Shown one piece after another: positions 33,568 to 42,446 of a DNA stretch of 64,000 bases (position 1 is the first letter of the stretch; the number at the start of each line of letters is the position of its first letter). The notes under the pieces were generated by a model, which was not told the DNA's origin, did not search any database, and worked only from the letters and a program-made list of their open reading frames with translations. Where the stretch lies: NCBI RefSeq assembly GCF_001245615.1, contig NZ_CWKH01000002.1:372001-436000 (forward strand). Reading direction: 5' to 3'. This DNA comes from Mycolicibacterium neworleansense. Its GTDB lineage: Bacteria; Actinomycetota; Actinomycetes; Mycobacteriales; Mycobacteriaceae. A program made the translations under genes and the position numbers.

Positions 33568-34050
33568 ATGGCATTGATCCTGCGAAAGCTGATGCACATC
33601 GGCGCACTGCCGGAGGGTCTGCGAGCGGAAGCCGAGGCCGAGGGCATCCTGTTTCTCGCTGAATACGTCCCGGTGACCAGGCGTTTCACCGGTTCCATTC
33701 CGGGCAAGCGGTCGGCGGGCAGCGTCGCGAGTTATGCAGGTGCGGTGGTCCTGACCAACTACCGCGCGCTGGCCACCATGTCCACCCTGCCCAAGCTTGC
33801 CGGCCGCAGCGTCGACCAGCCGTGGACAGCGCCGCAGGTCGGTGCGATGCATGCCGAGATCGACCCGGCCGGCCTCACGATCACGGCGGATGTGGCCGAG
33901 ATCGACCGGCGCTGCCGCGGTGAGTTGTCGCTGCACTACAAGACCGCGATACCGGACGAGGTCCTGGCACAGCTGCCGCGCCGGTCGCTGGCCTTCGACG
34001 TCGGCCCCGAATACGTATTCCGCGCGGTCGGAGTGCCGTACCACCCGTAA
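33568..34050 (+). CDS. Conserved mycobacterial protein of unknown function
   Basis: 160 residues from ATG 33568 (MALILRKLMHIGALP). Soluble, no signal peptide or membrane helix. The middle (ATMSTLPKLAGRSVDQPW, MHAEIDPAGLTITADVAEI) looks beta-rich. The length matches the recalled M. tuberculosis Rv0307c, also of unknown function. It diverges from the PAP2 gene (58 nt apart) and is followed 59 nt later by the diiron oxygenase gene. Confidence 0.75.
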   Translation: MALILRKLMHIGALPEGLRAEAEAEGILFLAEYVPVTRRFTGSIPGKRSAGSVASYAGAVVLTNYRALATMSTLPKLAGRSVDQPWTAPQVGAMHAEIDPAGLTITADVAEIDRRCRGELSLHYKTAIPDEVLAQLPRRSLAFDVGPEYVFRAVGVPYHP

Positions 34051-34073
34051 CCCGGCGGCCCGCAAAGTTCGGT

Positions 34074-34102
34074 ATTTACTGGGACGCGATGTCTCGGTAA
34101 AT
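34074..34102. promoter_or_regulatory. Operator-like inverted repeat upstream of the diiron oxygenase operon
   Basis: ATTTACTGGGAC-N5-GTCTCGGTAAAT: 12-nt arms with 10 of 12 positions symmetrical, ending 7 nt before the start codon. The size and symmetry fit a TetR-type operator. The TetR gene convergent to this operon (36532-37245) is the obvious candidate regulator. Confidence 0.5.
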
Positions 34103-34109
34103 TGGCGCA

Positions 34110-35105
34110 ATGGTTTCCACCTCGCCTGACGCCGCACCTCTGGATGCGGGCTACCAGGATCTGCTGCATACGCTGTCCGAGGGTTCCGTGCGCCGCCGCT
34201 TCGACCCCTACCTGGACATCGCATGGGACTCCCCCGATTTGGCGATCGACCTCGACGATCCCCGCTGGGTGCTGTCACCCAACGTCGATCCGCTCGGCGC
34301 CACCGCGTGGTACCAGGCCCAGCCGCTGGCCAGGCAGATCGAGATCGGCCGCTGGCGCACGCTCAACTCGGTCAAGGTCGGCGCGGCCTTCGAGAGCATC
34401 CTGATCCGCGGGCTGATGGCCTTCATCATGAAGCTGCCCAACAACTCGCCCGAGTTCCGCTACGCGCTGCACGAGATGACCGAAGAGTGCAACCACATCC
34501 AGATGTTCCAGGAGCTGGTCAACCGCAGCGGCGTGGACGTGCCGGGCATGCGGCCATTGTTCCGCCGGTTGTCCCCGTACATCGGCCTCGTCGGCCAGTA
34601 CTCCCCTACGGCGTTCATGGCGGGCATCCTCGCCGGTGAGGAGCCGATCGACCACTTCCAGAAGGGGTTGATCCGCGAGGGCGCCAACATTCCGCCCGCA
34701 GTGCTGCGGACCATGCAGATCCACATCGCCGAAGAGGCCCGCCACATCTCCTGGGCGCACGAGTTCCTCAAAACGCATATGCCCGAACGCTCCTGGCGGA
34801 TGAAGGCGTTCGCGTGTGTGGCATTTCCGTTGACCCTGCGCTGGCTCGCCCACGAGATCGTGGCTCCGCCGAAGTCATTCGGCGAGGAGTTCGGGATTCC
34901 GCGCGAGGTGATCAAGGACGCGTTCTGGCGCAGCCCGCACTCCCGCAAGATCCTGGCCGGCTACTTCGGTGAAATGCGTGCCCTGAGCGAGGAGCTCGGC
35001 CTGATGAACCGGGTTGGCCGCTGGATGTGGAAACGCTGCGGCATCGACGGCGAGGCGGCCCGCTACCGCGGTGTGCCGGACCGCGAAGCGGTAGCCATCG
35101 CCTGA
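34110..35105 (+). CDS. AurF-type diiron oxygenase
   Basis: 331 residues. The pattern of metal ligands matches AurF (p-aminobenzoate N-oxygenase) family proteins: Glu95 in GAAFESILIR, E-x-x-H in MTEECNHIQMF (Glu126, His129), and H-x3-E-x2-H in HIAEEARHISW (His205, Glu209, His212). AurF oxidises arylamines with O2 and needs electrons, and the next gene encodes a ferredoxin/reductase fusion whose ATG overlaps this stop (TGATG), so the two form an oxygenase with its own electron supply. The mycobacterial substrate is unknown. A symmetrical operator lies just upstream of the start. Confidence 0.88.
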   Translation: MVSTSPDAAPLDAGYQDLLHTLSEGSVRRRFDPYLDIAWDSPDLAIDLDDPRWVLSPNVDPLGATAWYQAQPLARQIEIGRWRTLNSVKVGAAFESILIRGLMAFIMKLPNNSPEFRYALHEMTEECNHIQMFQELVNRSGVDVPGMRPLFRRLSPYIGLVGQYSPTAFMAGILAGEEPIDHFQKGLIREGANIPPAVLRTMQIHIAEEARHISWAHEFLKTHMPERSWRMKAFACVAFPLTLRWLAHEIVAPPKSFGEEFGIPREVIKDAFWRSPHSRKILAGYFGEMRALSEELGLMNRVGRWMWKRCGIDGEAARYRGVPDREAVAIA

Positions 35106-36535
35106 TGCCCCACGTCATCACGCAGTCCTGCTGCAGCGACGCCTCGTGCGTCTACGCCTGCCCGGTCAACTGCATCCACCCCACACCCGACGAACCCGAT
35201 TTCCACACCGCGCAGATGCTCTACGTCGACCCGGTGGAATGCGTCGACTGCGGGGCTTGCGTGACGGCCTGCCCGGTGGACGCGATCAAACCGCACACCA
35301 AGCTGACCGCCGCGGAAGACGTGTTCGCCACCCTGAACGCCGATTTCTACGCCACACCGCGGCCGCGGCCCGTCCTGGCGCCCGTCGTGCCGCCGTTGCA
35401 GGTACGCACCGGGAGCGACCTTCGCGTGGCGATCGTCGGATCCGGCCCGGCCGCCATGTACGCCGCAGAAGAGGTGCTGACCATCCCCGGGGCCAAAGTC
35501 CGGATCTACGAACGGCTCACGCGGCCATATGGTTTGGCCCGATTCGGGGTGGCCCCCGATCACCAGCGGACCCGCGGGGTGACCCGCCAGTTCGACCACA
35601 TCGCCGCCGATCCGCGCCTGGAGATGCGGTTGGGCGTCGAGGTCGGCGGTCAGATCACCCACGACGATTTGCTCGCCGAACACCACGCCGTCGTCTACGC
35701 GGTGGGGGCCTCGACGGACCGCCGCCTCGACATCGGTGGCATCGACCTACCCGGCGTCAGCTCGGCTACCGAATTCGTCGCCTGGTACAACGGTCATCCC
35801 GATCACGCGGGCCGGACCTTCGACTTATCGGGCCGTCGCGTGGTCATTGTCGGCAACGGCAACGTCGCCCTCGACGTCGCACGCATCCTCACCATCGATC
35901 CCGATCTGCTGGCCGACACCGATATCGCGCCTCATGCACTGAAGGCGCTGCGCGACAGTTCGGTCGAAGAGGTGGTGGTCGTCGGCCGGCGCGGGATCGA
36001 GCAGTCCGCGTTCACCCTTCCCGAACTGGTCGGTCTGTGCTCGACGCCGGATGTCGACGTCGTGGTCCGCGACGAGGACGTGCGGACACTGCCGGATTCC
36101 GATCCGCGGGCCTCGATATTGCGTGCGGCGCCACGCGGGGCGGGTAACCGCCGGATCGTGCTCGAGTATCTGCTGTCACCGACCACGATCCTCGGTCCAT
36201 CCGCGGCCACCGGTGTGGAATTCGTGCACAACGAGCTCATCGCCGCGCCCGACGGTTCAACACGGGTGAAATCCACTGGGCGCCAACGAGTCATCGAAGC
36301 AGGTCTCGTACTGACGTCCATCGGCTACCGGGGCAAGCCCGTGGCGGGTCTGCCGTTCGACGACACCACCGCCACGGTGCCGAATGACGGCGGCCGGGTG
36401 CCGCAGGTCCGCGGGGCCTACGTCACCGGCTGGATCAAACGCGGCCCGACCGGCTTCATCGGGACAAACAAATCCTGCGCCCAGGAGACGGTTCGCAGCC
36501 TGGTCGCCGATTACAACGCCGGGCGGCTGGCCTAG
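35105..36535 (+). CDS. Ferredoxin / ferredoxin-NADP reductase fusion (FprB-like)
   Basis: 476 residues. Residues 1-65 are a bacterial ferredoxin with two cysteine groups (C9/C10, C15, C19, C23; C46, C49, C52, C56). The rest is an adrenodoxin-reductase-like FAD/NADP domain: FAD site AIVGSGPAAMYAAEE (from about residue 109), YGLARFGVAPDH, NADP site GNGNVALDVAR and the C-terminal GWIKRGPTGFIGTNK. It should pass electrons from NADPH through FAD and its own iron-sulfur clusters to the AurF-type oxygenase, to which it is coupled by a 1-nt overlap. M. tuberculosis FprB has the same order of domains. The stop overlaps that of the convergent tetR gene. Confidence 0.92.
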   Translation: MPHVITQSCCSDASCVYACPVNCIHPTPDEPDFHTAQMLYVDPVECVDCGACVTACPVDAIKPHTKLTAAEDVFATLNADFYATPRPRPVLAPVVPPLQVRTGSDLRVAIVGSGPAAMYAAEEVLTIPGAKVRIYERLTRPYGLARFGVAPDHQRTRGVTRQFDHIAADPRLEMRLGVEVGGQITHDDLLAEHHAVVYAVGASTDRRLDIGGIDLPGVSSATEFVAWYNGHPDHAGRTFDLSGRRVVIVGNGNVALDVARILTIDPDLLADTDIAPHALKALRDSSVEEVVVVGRRGIEQSAFTLPELVGLCSTPDVDVVVRDEDVRTLPDSDPRASILRAAPRGAGNRRIVLEYLLSPTTILGPSAATGVEFVHNELIAAPDGSTRVKSTGRQRVIEAGLVLTSIGYRGKPVAGLPFDDTTATVPNDGGRVPQVRGAYVTGWIKRGPTGFIGTNKSCAQETVRSLVADYNAGRLA

Positions 36536-37245
36536 CGGCTCATCAGCCCGGCGATCACCGACGTCAACTCGTCGTCGCGGTTGATGTCCAGCCCGCTCGC
36601 GCGCGCTGCGCCGTCCAGGACGTACCAGCCGAAATCGGCCAGGTGCGTCACGATCTCTTCTCGTGACCGCTCCGGCGCCGCGCCACGGATCCATGCCGAC
36701 AAGGTGGCCTCCACCATCGTCACCACCGCGAACGGGACGGTCTTGAACGCGCTGTCATCCACCCCGATGGTTTGGGCGATCGTGGCGATGATCCCCTCGG
36801 ATTGCCTGGTCATGCGGAGCTTGAGCTCACTGACCGCATCCAGAGACCCGTCGCTGTCGAACGTCGGGCCGCGCCGGACGAACTCGTCGAGCCGGGGGTG
36901 ATCGAGCATCCAGTCGGCCACCGCCGCCACGGTGCGGGTCAGGATCTCGCGCAACGAGCCGTTACTGACGTCCAGGTTGGTGTCGAGAACCGCCGCGAAG
37001 TCGTCGAACACATAGGACCGGACGCGGCGCTCAAGCTCATCTTTGCCCGCGAACTGGCGGTACACCACCGACTTCGCCAGTCCGGCGCGGTCGGCGATAC
37101 GTGCCATGGAGATGTCGGCGCCCGGTGGATTCTCCTCGATCAACGCGACCGCCGCCTGCAGGATCTGGGCACGCCGCTCGGTGTTGTGCTGCTCCCAGCG
37201 GGCCTCATAGCCGCTGACCGCAGCGGGTTCGGTGGCGGTCGGCAT
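36532..37245 (-). CDS. TetR-family transcriptional regulator
   Basis: 237 residues from ATG 37245 (MPTATEPAAV). HTH: RRAQILQAAVALIEE as helix 1, then ISMARIADRAGLAKSVVYRQ as helices 2-3. The C-terminal domain (DFGWYVLDGAARASGLD) is of the length usual for ligand-binding TetR proteins. It is convergent with the oxygenase/reductase operon, its stop overlapping by 4 nt, and divergent from the sulfatase operon, so it could regulate either. The inverted repeat at 34074-34102 is a candidate site. Confidence 0.9.
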   Translation of the reverse strand: MPTATEPAAVSGYEARWEQHNTERRAQILQAAVALIEENPPGADISMARIADRAGLAKSVVYRQFAGKDELERRVRSYVFDDFAAVLDTNLDVSNGSLREILTRTVAAVADWMLDHPRLDEFVRRGPTFDSDGSLDAVSELKLRMTRQSEGIIATIAQTIGVDDSAFKTVPFAVVTMVEATLSAWIRGAAPERSREEIVTHLADFGWYVLDGAARASGLDINRDDELTSVIAGLMSR

Positions 37246-37358
37246 GGCCCCCACCCTACCGATGAAGCCGTGCCGAATAAGTCGCTCTCGATGAGCCAAA
37301 CGGTTGCGGACGGCAAGCTCAGGCGGTTCGGTCGTAGAGTGGATGGAAAGGACGTGAC

Positions 37359-38729
37359 GTGACCGAGCCGCAACGGCAGAACCTGCTGATCGTGCACTGG
37401 CATGACCTCGGGCGTTATCTGGGGGTATACGGCCACTCGGACGTGGCCAGCCCGCACCTCGACCGACTCGCCGCCGAGGGAATTCTGTTCACCCGCGCAC
37501 ACGCCACCGCACCGTTGTGCTCCCCGTCGCGCGGCTCGCTGTTCACCGGCCGGTACCCGCAGAGCAATGGACTGGTGGGCCTGGCTCACCACGGCTGGGA
37601 GTACCGCGCCGGCGTGCGCACCCTCCCTCACCTTCTCGGCGAATCCGGCTGGCACACAGCGCTGTTCGGCATGCAGCACGAGACGTCGTACCCGGCAAAA
37701 CTGGGATACGACGAGTTCGATGTGTCGAACTCGTTCTGCGAGTATGTCGTCGAGCAGGCCACCGCGTGGCTGGCCGATGCGCCGCAACAGCCCTTCCTGC
37801 TGACCGCCGGATTTTTCGAGACGCACCGGCCATATCCGCGCGACCGGTACGAACCGGCCGATTCGACCTCCGTCGAGGTCCCCGACTACCTGCCCGACAC
37901 CGGCGCCGTGCGCGGCGATCTCGCCGAGTTCTACGGGTCGATCGCGGTAGCTGACGCGAAAGTCGGCGAACTGCTCGGCGCCCTGGCCGAGGCCGGTCTG
38001 GACGCGAACACGTGGGTGGTGTTCATGACCGACCACGGACCGGCGCTGCCCCGCGCCAAGTCGACGCTGTACGACGCGGGCACCGGTATCGCCCTGATCG
38101 TGCGTCCACCCCGGGGTACCGAGATTGCGCCCCGCCGCTACGACGAGTTGTTCAGCGGGGTCGATCTGCTGCCCACCCTGCTGGAGTTACTCGGCGTCCA
38201 GATCCCCGCCGAGGTCGAGGGTTTGTCTCACGCCAGCAACCTCCGGTCATCCTCCACGGAGGCCGGTGAAGTCCGGTCCGAGGTGTACACCACAAAGACC
38301 TACCACGATTCTTTCGATCCCATTCGTGCGATCCGCACAAAGGAATACAGCTATATCGAGAATTACGCGGCGCGGCCATTGTTGGACCTGCCGTGGGATA
38401 TCGCCGACAGCCCGCCCGGTCGCATACTCGCAGAGCAGATCCTCGCACCTCGGCCCGACCGCGAACTGTACGACCTCGCCGCGGACCCTTCCGAACGCAA
38501 CAACCTGCTGGGACCGGATGCCACCGACAAGGCCGAGGCGATCGCCGAGAACCTCGCCCTGCTGTTGAACGACTGGCGCCAGAAGACCCTCGACGTCATA
38601 CCGTCCGAATTCGCCGGCACGCGCATTTCGGAGCGTTATACCCAGACATATCTGAGCGTCCATGGCCGCCCGGCCACCAGCCGATCCGCCATCGCCGCCG
38701 ACCGCGGCATCACCGATACCCACCAATAG
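37359..38729 (+). CDS. Cytoplasmic sulfatase
   Basis: 456 residues, no signal peptide. Sulfatase signature APLCSPSRGSLFTGRYPQSN with Cys54 as the formylglycine precursor, and C-terminal DLAADPSERNNL typical of the family. The N-terminal metal-binding pair, usually DD, is replaced in part: LLIVHWHDLGRY has His-Asp. The distal metal motif VVFMTDHGPALP is kept. It is first in a head-to-tail row with Stf0, cysD and cysNC; M. tuberculosis Rv0296c next to Rv0295c is the recalled counterpart. It may release sulfate from internal sulfate esters or remodel sulfated metabolites. GTG start with AAAGGA upstream. Confidence 0.9.
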   Translation: MTEPQRQNLLIVHWHDLGRYLGVYGHSDVASPHLDRLAAEGILFTRAHATAPLCSPSRGSLFTGRYPQSNGLVGLAHHGWEYRAGVRTLPHLLGESGWHTALFGMQHETSYPAKLGYDEFDVSNSFCEYVVEQATAWLADAPQQPFLLTAGFFETHRPYPRDRYEPADSTSVEVPDYLPDTGAVRGDLAEFYGSIAVADAKVGELLGALAEAGLDANTWVVFMTDHGPALPRAKSTLYDAGTGIALIVRPPRGTEIAPRRYDELFSGVDLLPTLLELLGVQIPAEVEGLSHASNLRSSSTEAGEVRSEVYTTKTYHDSFDPIRAIRTKEYSYIENYAARPLLDLPWDIADSPPGRILAEQILAPRPDRELYDLAADPSERNNLLGPDATDKAEAIAENLALLLNDWRQKTLDVIPSEFAGTRISERYTQTYLSVHGRPATSRSAIAADRGITDTHQ

Positions 38730-38807
38730 TTTTCATCTCGGTGAATTAAAACTCTTGACGCTTCTTTGAATAGGCGCCGCAAATCAATGATGGTTAAAGT
38801 CTCGCCC

Positions 38808-39611
38808 ATGTCAGATCATCCGACCGCCTACCTGGTGCTCGCCTCCCAGCGCAGCGGCAGCACCTTGCTGGTGGAATCCCTGCGCGCCACCGGCATGGCC
38901 GGTGAACCGCAAGAGTTCTTCCAGTACCTGCCGAGCACCAGCATGTCGCCGCAGCCCCGGGAGTGGTTCGCCGATGTCGAGGACGAGTCGATCCTGCGCC
39001 TGCTCGATCCGATCGTCGAGGGCAAGCCGGACCTGGCACCGTCGGAGATCTGGCGCGACTACGTACGCACGGTCGGCCGGACGCCCAACGGGGTATGGGG
39101 CGGCAAGCTCATGTGGAACCAGACCCCGTTGCTGCTGCAGCGTGCCGAGGGCCTGCCCGAGCGTTCCGGCCCAGGCCTGCTGGCCGCCATCCGCGACGTC
39201 ATCGGCAGCGATCCGGTCCTGATCCACGTCTACCGTCCTGATGTTGTGTCGCAAGCGGTTTCGTTCTGGCGAGCGGTGCAGACCAGGGTCTGGCGCGGCC
39301 GGGCCGATCCGGTGCGCGATGCCCGCGCCGAGTACCACGCGGGCGCCATCGCCCACGTGGTCAAGCTGCTGCAGGCCCAGGAGGAGGGCTGGCGCGCCTG
39401 GTTCGCCGAGGAGAACGTCTCCCCCATCGAGGTGTCCTACCCGTACCTGTGGCGCAACCTCACGACCGTGGTGGCCACGGTGCTGGAAGCGCTCGGTCTG
39501 GACCCGCGGCTGGCCCCGCAGCCGGTCCTGGAGCGCCAGGCCGACCAGCGGTCCGACGAATGGGTGGACCGCTACCGCAAAGACGCCGAGAAGGAGGGGT
39601 TGCCGGTATGA
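38808..39611 (+). CDS. stf0: Stf0-type trehalose 2-sulfotransferase
   Basis: 267 residues, the size of mycobacterial Stf0. It transfers sulfate from PAPS to trehalose, the first step to sulfolipid-type glycolipids in species that make them. The PAPS 5'-phosphate loop is [10 protein letters not shown] at residues about 9-18; other family blocks are [15 protein letters not shown] and [11 protein letters not shown] 38808 chosen; upstream in-frame residues ([10 protein letters not shown]) look non-coding. Its stop overlaps the cysD start (ATGA), which couples the sulfotransferase to the PAPS-making enzymes. Confidence 0.92.
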   Translation: MSDHPTAYLVLASQRSGSTLLVESLRATGMAGEPQEFFQYLPSTSMSPQPREWFADVEDESILRLLDPIVEGKPDLAPSEIWRDYVRTVGRTPNGVWGGKLMWNQTPLLLQRAEGLPERSGPGLLAAIRDVIGSDPVLIHVYRPDVVSQAVSFWRAVQTRVWRGRADPVRDARAEYHAGAIAHVVKLLQAQEEGWRAWFAEENVSPIEVSYPYLWRNLTTVVATVLEALGLDPRLAPQPVLERQADQRSDEWVDRYRKDAEKEGLPV

Positions 39612-40555
39612 CGGTCGCTGATGAGCCGCTTGCGCGAAGAACAGCAAGCACTGATCTTTTGCACGTCGACGAATTACGGCTGCTGGAAGCCGAAGCCGTG
39701 CACATCATCCGCGAAGTGGTGGCCGAGCTCCAGCGCCCCGTGCTGCTGTTCTCCGCGGGCAAGGACTCCATCGTCCTGCTGCGCCTGGCCGAGAAGGCTT
39801 TCCACCCTTCGCCCTTGCCGTTCCCGGTGCTGCACGTGGACACCGGGCACAACTTCCCGGAAGTCATCGAGTTCCGCGACCGGCGCACCACCGGCGTCGG
39901 GCACAAGCTTCTCGTCGGGTCGGTGCAGGAGACGATCGACAGCGGCCGGGTCACCGATCCGGGGCCGGGCGCGTCCCGCAACCGGCAGCAGACCCGCACG
40001 CTGCTCGACGCGCTGGAGGCCGGCGGATTCGACGCGGCCTTCGGCGGCGCCCGCCGCGACGAAGAACGCGCCCGGGCCAAGGAGCGCATCCTGAGCTTCC
40101 GCGACGAGTTCGGCCAATGGGATCCGCGCGCCCAGCGGCCCGAGCCGTGGTCGTTGTACAACGGCCGGATCCGCAAGGGCGAGCAGGTACGGGTGTTCCC
40201 GCTGTCCAACTGGACCGAGCTCGACATCTGGCGCTACATCGAGCTGGAAAACCTTGAGCTGCCGTCGATCTACTTCGCCCACGAACGCGAGGTCTTCGAA
40301 CGTGACGGCATCCTGCTCGCGGTGTCGGAGTACGCCGCACCCGTCGGCGCCGAGACGGCGGCCGTCGAGTGGGTGCGCTACCGCACCGTCGGCGATCTGA
40401 CCATCACCGGGGCGGTGCGGTCACAGGCCACCACCATCGACCGGGTGATCACCGAGATCTCGGCGGCCACCGTGTCCGAGCGCGGCGAGACCCGCGCCGA
40501 TGACCGCACATCCGTGGCCGCGATGGAAGACCGCAAGCGGGAGGGTTACTTCTGA
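39608..40555 (+). CDS. cysD: Sulfate adenylyltransferase subunit 2
   Basis: 315 residues. CysD forms APS from sulfate and ATP with CysN. ATP pyrophosphatase PP-loop [15 protein letters not shown]; the family blocks [34 protein letters not shown] and the C-terminal RKREGYF are all present. ATG 39608 overlaps the stf0 stop. Its first codons lie in a copy of a 24-25 nt repeat also found before cysNC. Here the genes for activated sulfate sit directly behind a sulfotransferase instead of with sulfate-reduction genes. Confidence 0.96.
   Translation: MTVADEPLARRTASTDLLHVDELRLLEAEAVHIIREVVAELQRPVLLFSAGKDSIVLLRLAEKAFHPSPLPFPVLHVDTGHNFPEVIEFRDRRTTGVGHKLLVGSVQETIDSGRVTDPGPGASRNRQQTRTLLDALEAGGFDAAFGGARRDEERARAKERILSFRDEFGQWDPRAQRPEPWSLYNGRIRKGEQVRVFPLSNWTELDIWRYIELENLELPSIYFAHEREVFERDGILLAVSEYAAPVGAETAAVEWVRYRTVGDLTITGAVRSQATTIDRVITEISAATVSERGETRADDRTSVAAMEDRKREGYF
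39620..39644 (+). repeat. Short repeat, copy 1 (inside the start of cysD)
   Basis: GATGAGCCGCTTGCGCGAAG followed by AACAG; the second copy (40554-40577) differs at the middle (GATGAGCGCTCGCGCGAAG...). Both lie at the 5' end of a coding region in this operon. Confidence 0.6.
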
Positions 40556-40577
40556 TGAGCGCTCGCGCGAAGAACAG
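40554..40577 (+). repeat. Short repeat, copy 2 (cysD-cysNC junction)
   Basis: GATGAGCGCTCGCGCGAAGA followed by ACAG spans the cysD stop and the 31-nt gap before cysNC. About 22 of 24 positions match copy 1 allowing a one-base gap. Confidence 0.6.
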
Positions 40578-40586
40578 GGGATTCTG

Positions 40587-42446
40587 ATGAGCACGCGTCA
40601 ACTGCTGCGCATCACCACGGCCGGGTCGGTCGATGACGGCAAGAGCACGCTGATCGGCCGCCTCCTGCACGACACCGACAGCCTGCCGCTGGATCATCTT
40701 GAGGCCGTGACCGATTCGGACGGGGTGGCCGACCTGGCGGCGCTGTCCGACGGGCTGCGGGCCGAGCGGGAGCAGGGCATCACCATCGATGTGGCCTACC
40801 GGTTCTTCTCCACCGCCACCCGCAGCTACATCCTGGCCGACACCCCCGGCCACGAGCGCTACACCCGCAACATGTTCACCGGTGCCTCCAATGCGCATGT
40901 GGCGATCCTGCTGGTCGATGCCCGGGCCGGGGTGCTGCGCCAGACCCGGCGTCACGCCCGCATCGCGAAACTGTTGGGTATCAAGCACTTCGTCGCCACG
41001 GTCAACAAGATCGACCTGGTCGACTTCGACAAGGACCGGTTCGCCGAAGTTGAACGGGAGCTGCACCAGGTCGCCGACCGGCTCGGCGGGCTCGATCTGA
41101 CCGTCATCCCGATCGCCGCCAAACTGGGCGACAACGTGGTGCACCGCTCGCAGAACACCCCCTGGTACGAGGGGCCGACCCTGCTCGACTACCTCGAGGG
41201 CATCGAACTGTCCGCACCCCATGCCGATCCGGCAAACCTGCGCCTGGCCGTGCAGTGGGTGTCGCGACCCACATCGGAGCAGCGTCGCCGTTACACCGGC
41301 CGGCTGTCGGCGGGCACGCTACAGGTCGGTGACCCCGTGGTGAGCCTGCCAGCCGGCACGCGGTCGGTGGTCACGGCCCTGGACACCCTCGACGAGGACC
41401 GCGCGGTAGGTGTTGCCCCGCTGTCGGTTTCGATCGAGCTGGCCGACGACATCGATGTCGGCCGCGGCGATGTCTTCGTCAGCGGCGCGTCGGATGCCGT
41501 GGTGCCGGTGCTGGCCCGGGAGATCGACGCGACGGTTTGCTGGTTCTTCGACAACCCGCTGCGTGCGGGCGACCGGCTGGCCCTCAAGCAGGGCACCCGC
41601 ACGGTGCGGGCCACGGTCCAGGAGCTGCACACCAAGCTCGACCCGGAGACCCTCGACGAGGTCGAGGCTCCGGTTGAGCTGGCGCTCAACGACATCGGCT
41701 CGGTCACGCTGCGCACCAGCTCGGTCCTGGTGGCCGACAGCTACGCCGACAATCGCGACAACGGCGCGTTCATCCTGATCGACGAGGTGTCCAATGACAC
41801 CGTCGGCGCCGGGATCATCGTCGAGGCGCGCGAACTCAAGCCGAGCGGACACAACCGGTCCGACATCAAATGGCATCCGTCGTCCTTGGACCGCGACTAT
41901 CGCTGGAACAGCACCGGCCAGCGCGGTGCGACCATCTGGTTCACCGGTCTGCCGGCCTCGGGCAAGTCCACGCTGGCGGTGGCCGTCGAGCGGGCGCTGG
42001 TCGAATCCGGCCAGGTGGCCTACCTCCTCGACGGGGACAACCTGCGCCACGGCCTGTCCGATGATCTTGGCTTCTCGGCCGGTGACCGGACCGAGAACAT
42101 CCGCCGGGTAGGCCACTTGACCCGGCTGCTGGCCGATGCGGGTGTGGTCGCGCTGGCATCGCTGGTGTCACCGCTGAAGTCCGACCGCGAGACCGCTCGG
42201 GCCCTCAACGACGCCGCCAAACTGCCGTTCATCGAGGTGCACGTCGCGACCTCGTTGGCCGAGTGCGAGCGCCGGGATCCCAAGGGGCTCTACGCGCGAG
42301 CCCGGGCCGGTGAGCTCAAAGGCCTCACCGGCGTCGACGCACCTTACGAGCCGCCCGAGAATCCCGACCTGGTGCTCGACACCACCGGCGCCGTGATCGA
42401 CGACCTGGTCCGGCAGGTCATCGATCTGCTCAACACCCGCCGCTAA
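40587..42446 (+). CDS. cysNC: Bifunctional sulfate adenylyltransferase GTPase subunit / APS kinase
   Basis: 619 residues. Residues about 1-430 are CysN, an EF-Tu-like GTPase that drives APS formation: G1 GSVDDGKSTLIGRLL, G3 DTPGHERY, G4 NKIDL, then two beta-barrel domains. Residues about 441-619 are APS kinase CysC with P-loop GLPASGKSTLAV, LLDGDNLRHGL and YEPPENPDLVLDT. The fusion makes PAPS, the donor used by Stf0 encoded two genes upstream. ATG 40587 is chosen because upstream residues belong to the repeat region. The 3' end overlaps the stop of the convergent hydrolase gene by 4 nt. Confidence 0.96.
   Translation: MSTRQLLRITTAGSVDDGKSTLIGRLLHDTDSLPLDHLEAVTDSDGVADLAALSDGLRAEREQGITIDVAYRFFSTATRSYILADTPGHERYTRNMFTGASNAHVAILLVDARAGVLRQTRRHARIAKLLGIKHFVATVNKIDLVDFDKDRFAEVERELHQVADRLGGLDLTVIPIAAKLGDNVVHRSQNTPWYEGPTLLDYLEGIELSAPHADPANLRLAVQWVSRPTSEQRRRYTGRLSAGTLQVGDPVVSLPAGTRSVVTALDTLDEDRAVGVAPLSVSIELADDIDVGRGDVFVSGASDAVVPVLAREIDATVCWFFDNPLRAGDRLALKQGTRTVRATVQELHTKLDPETLDEVEAPVELALNDIGSVTLRTSSVLVADSYADNRDNGAFILIDEVSNDTVGAGIIVEARELKPSGHNRSDIKWHPSSLDRDYRWNSTGQRGATIWFTGLPASGKSTLAVAVERALVESGQVAYLLDGDNLRHGLSDDLGFSAGDRTENIRRVGHLTRLLADAGVVALASLVSPLKSDRETARALNDAAKLPFIEVHVATSLAECERRDPKGLYARARAGELKGLTGVDAPYEPPENPDLVLDTTGAVIDDLVRQVIDLLNTRR

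Noticed and set aside
37303..37339. TTGCGG / TAGAGT pair as sulfatase promoter
   Set aside because: The spacing of about 25 nt is too long; TAGAGT alone is not enough.
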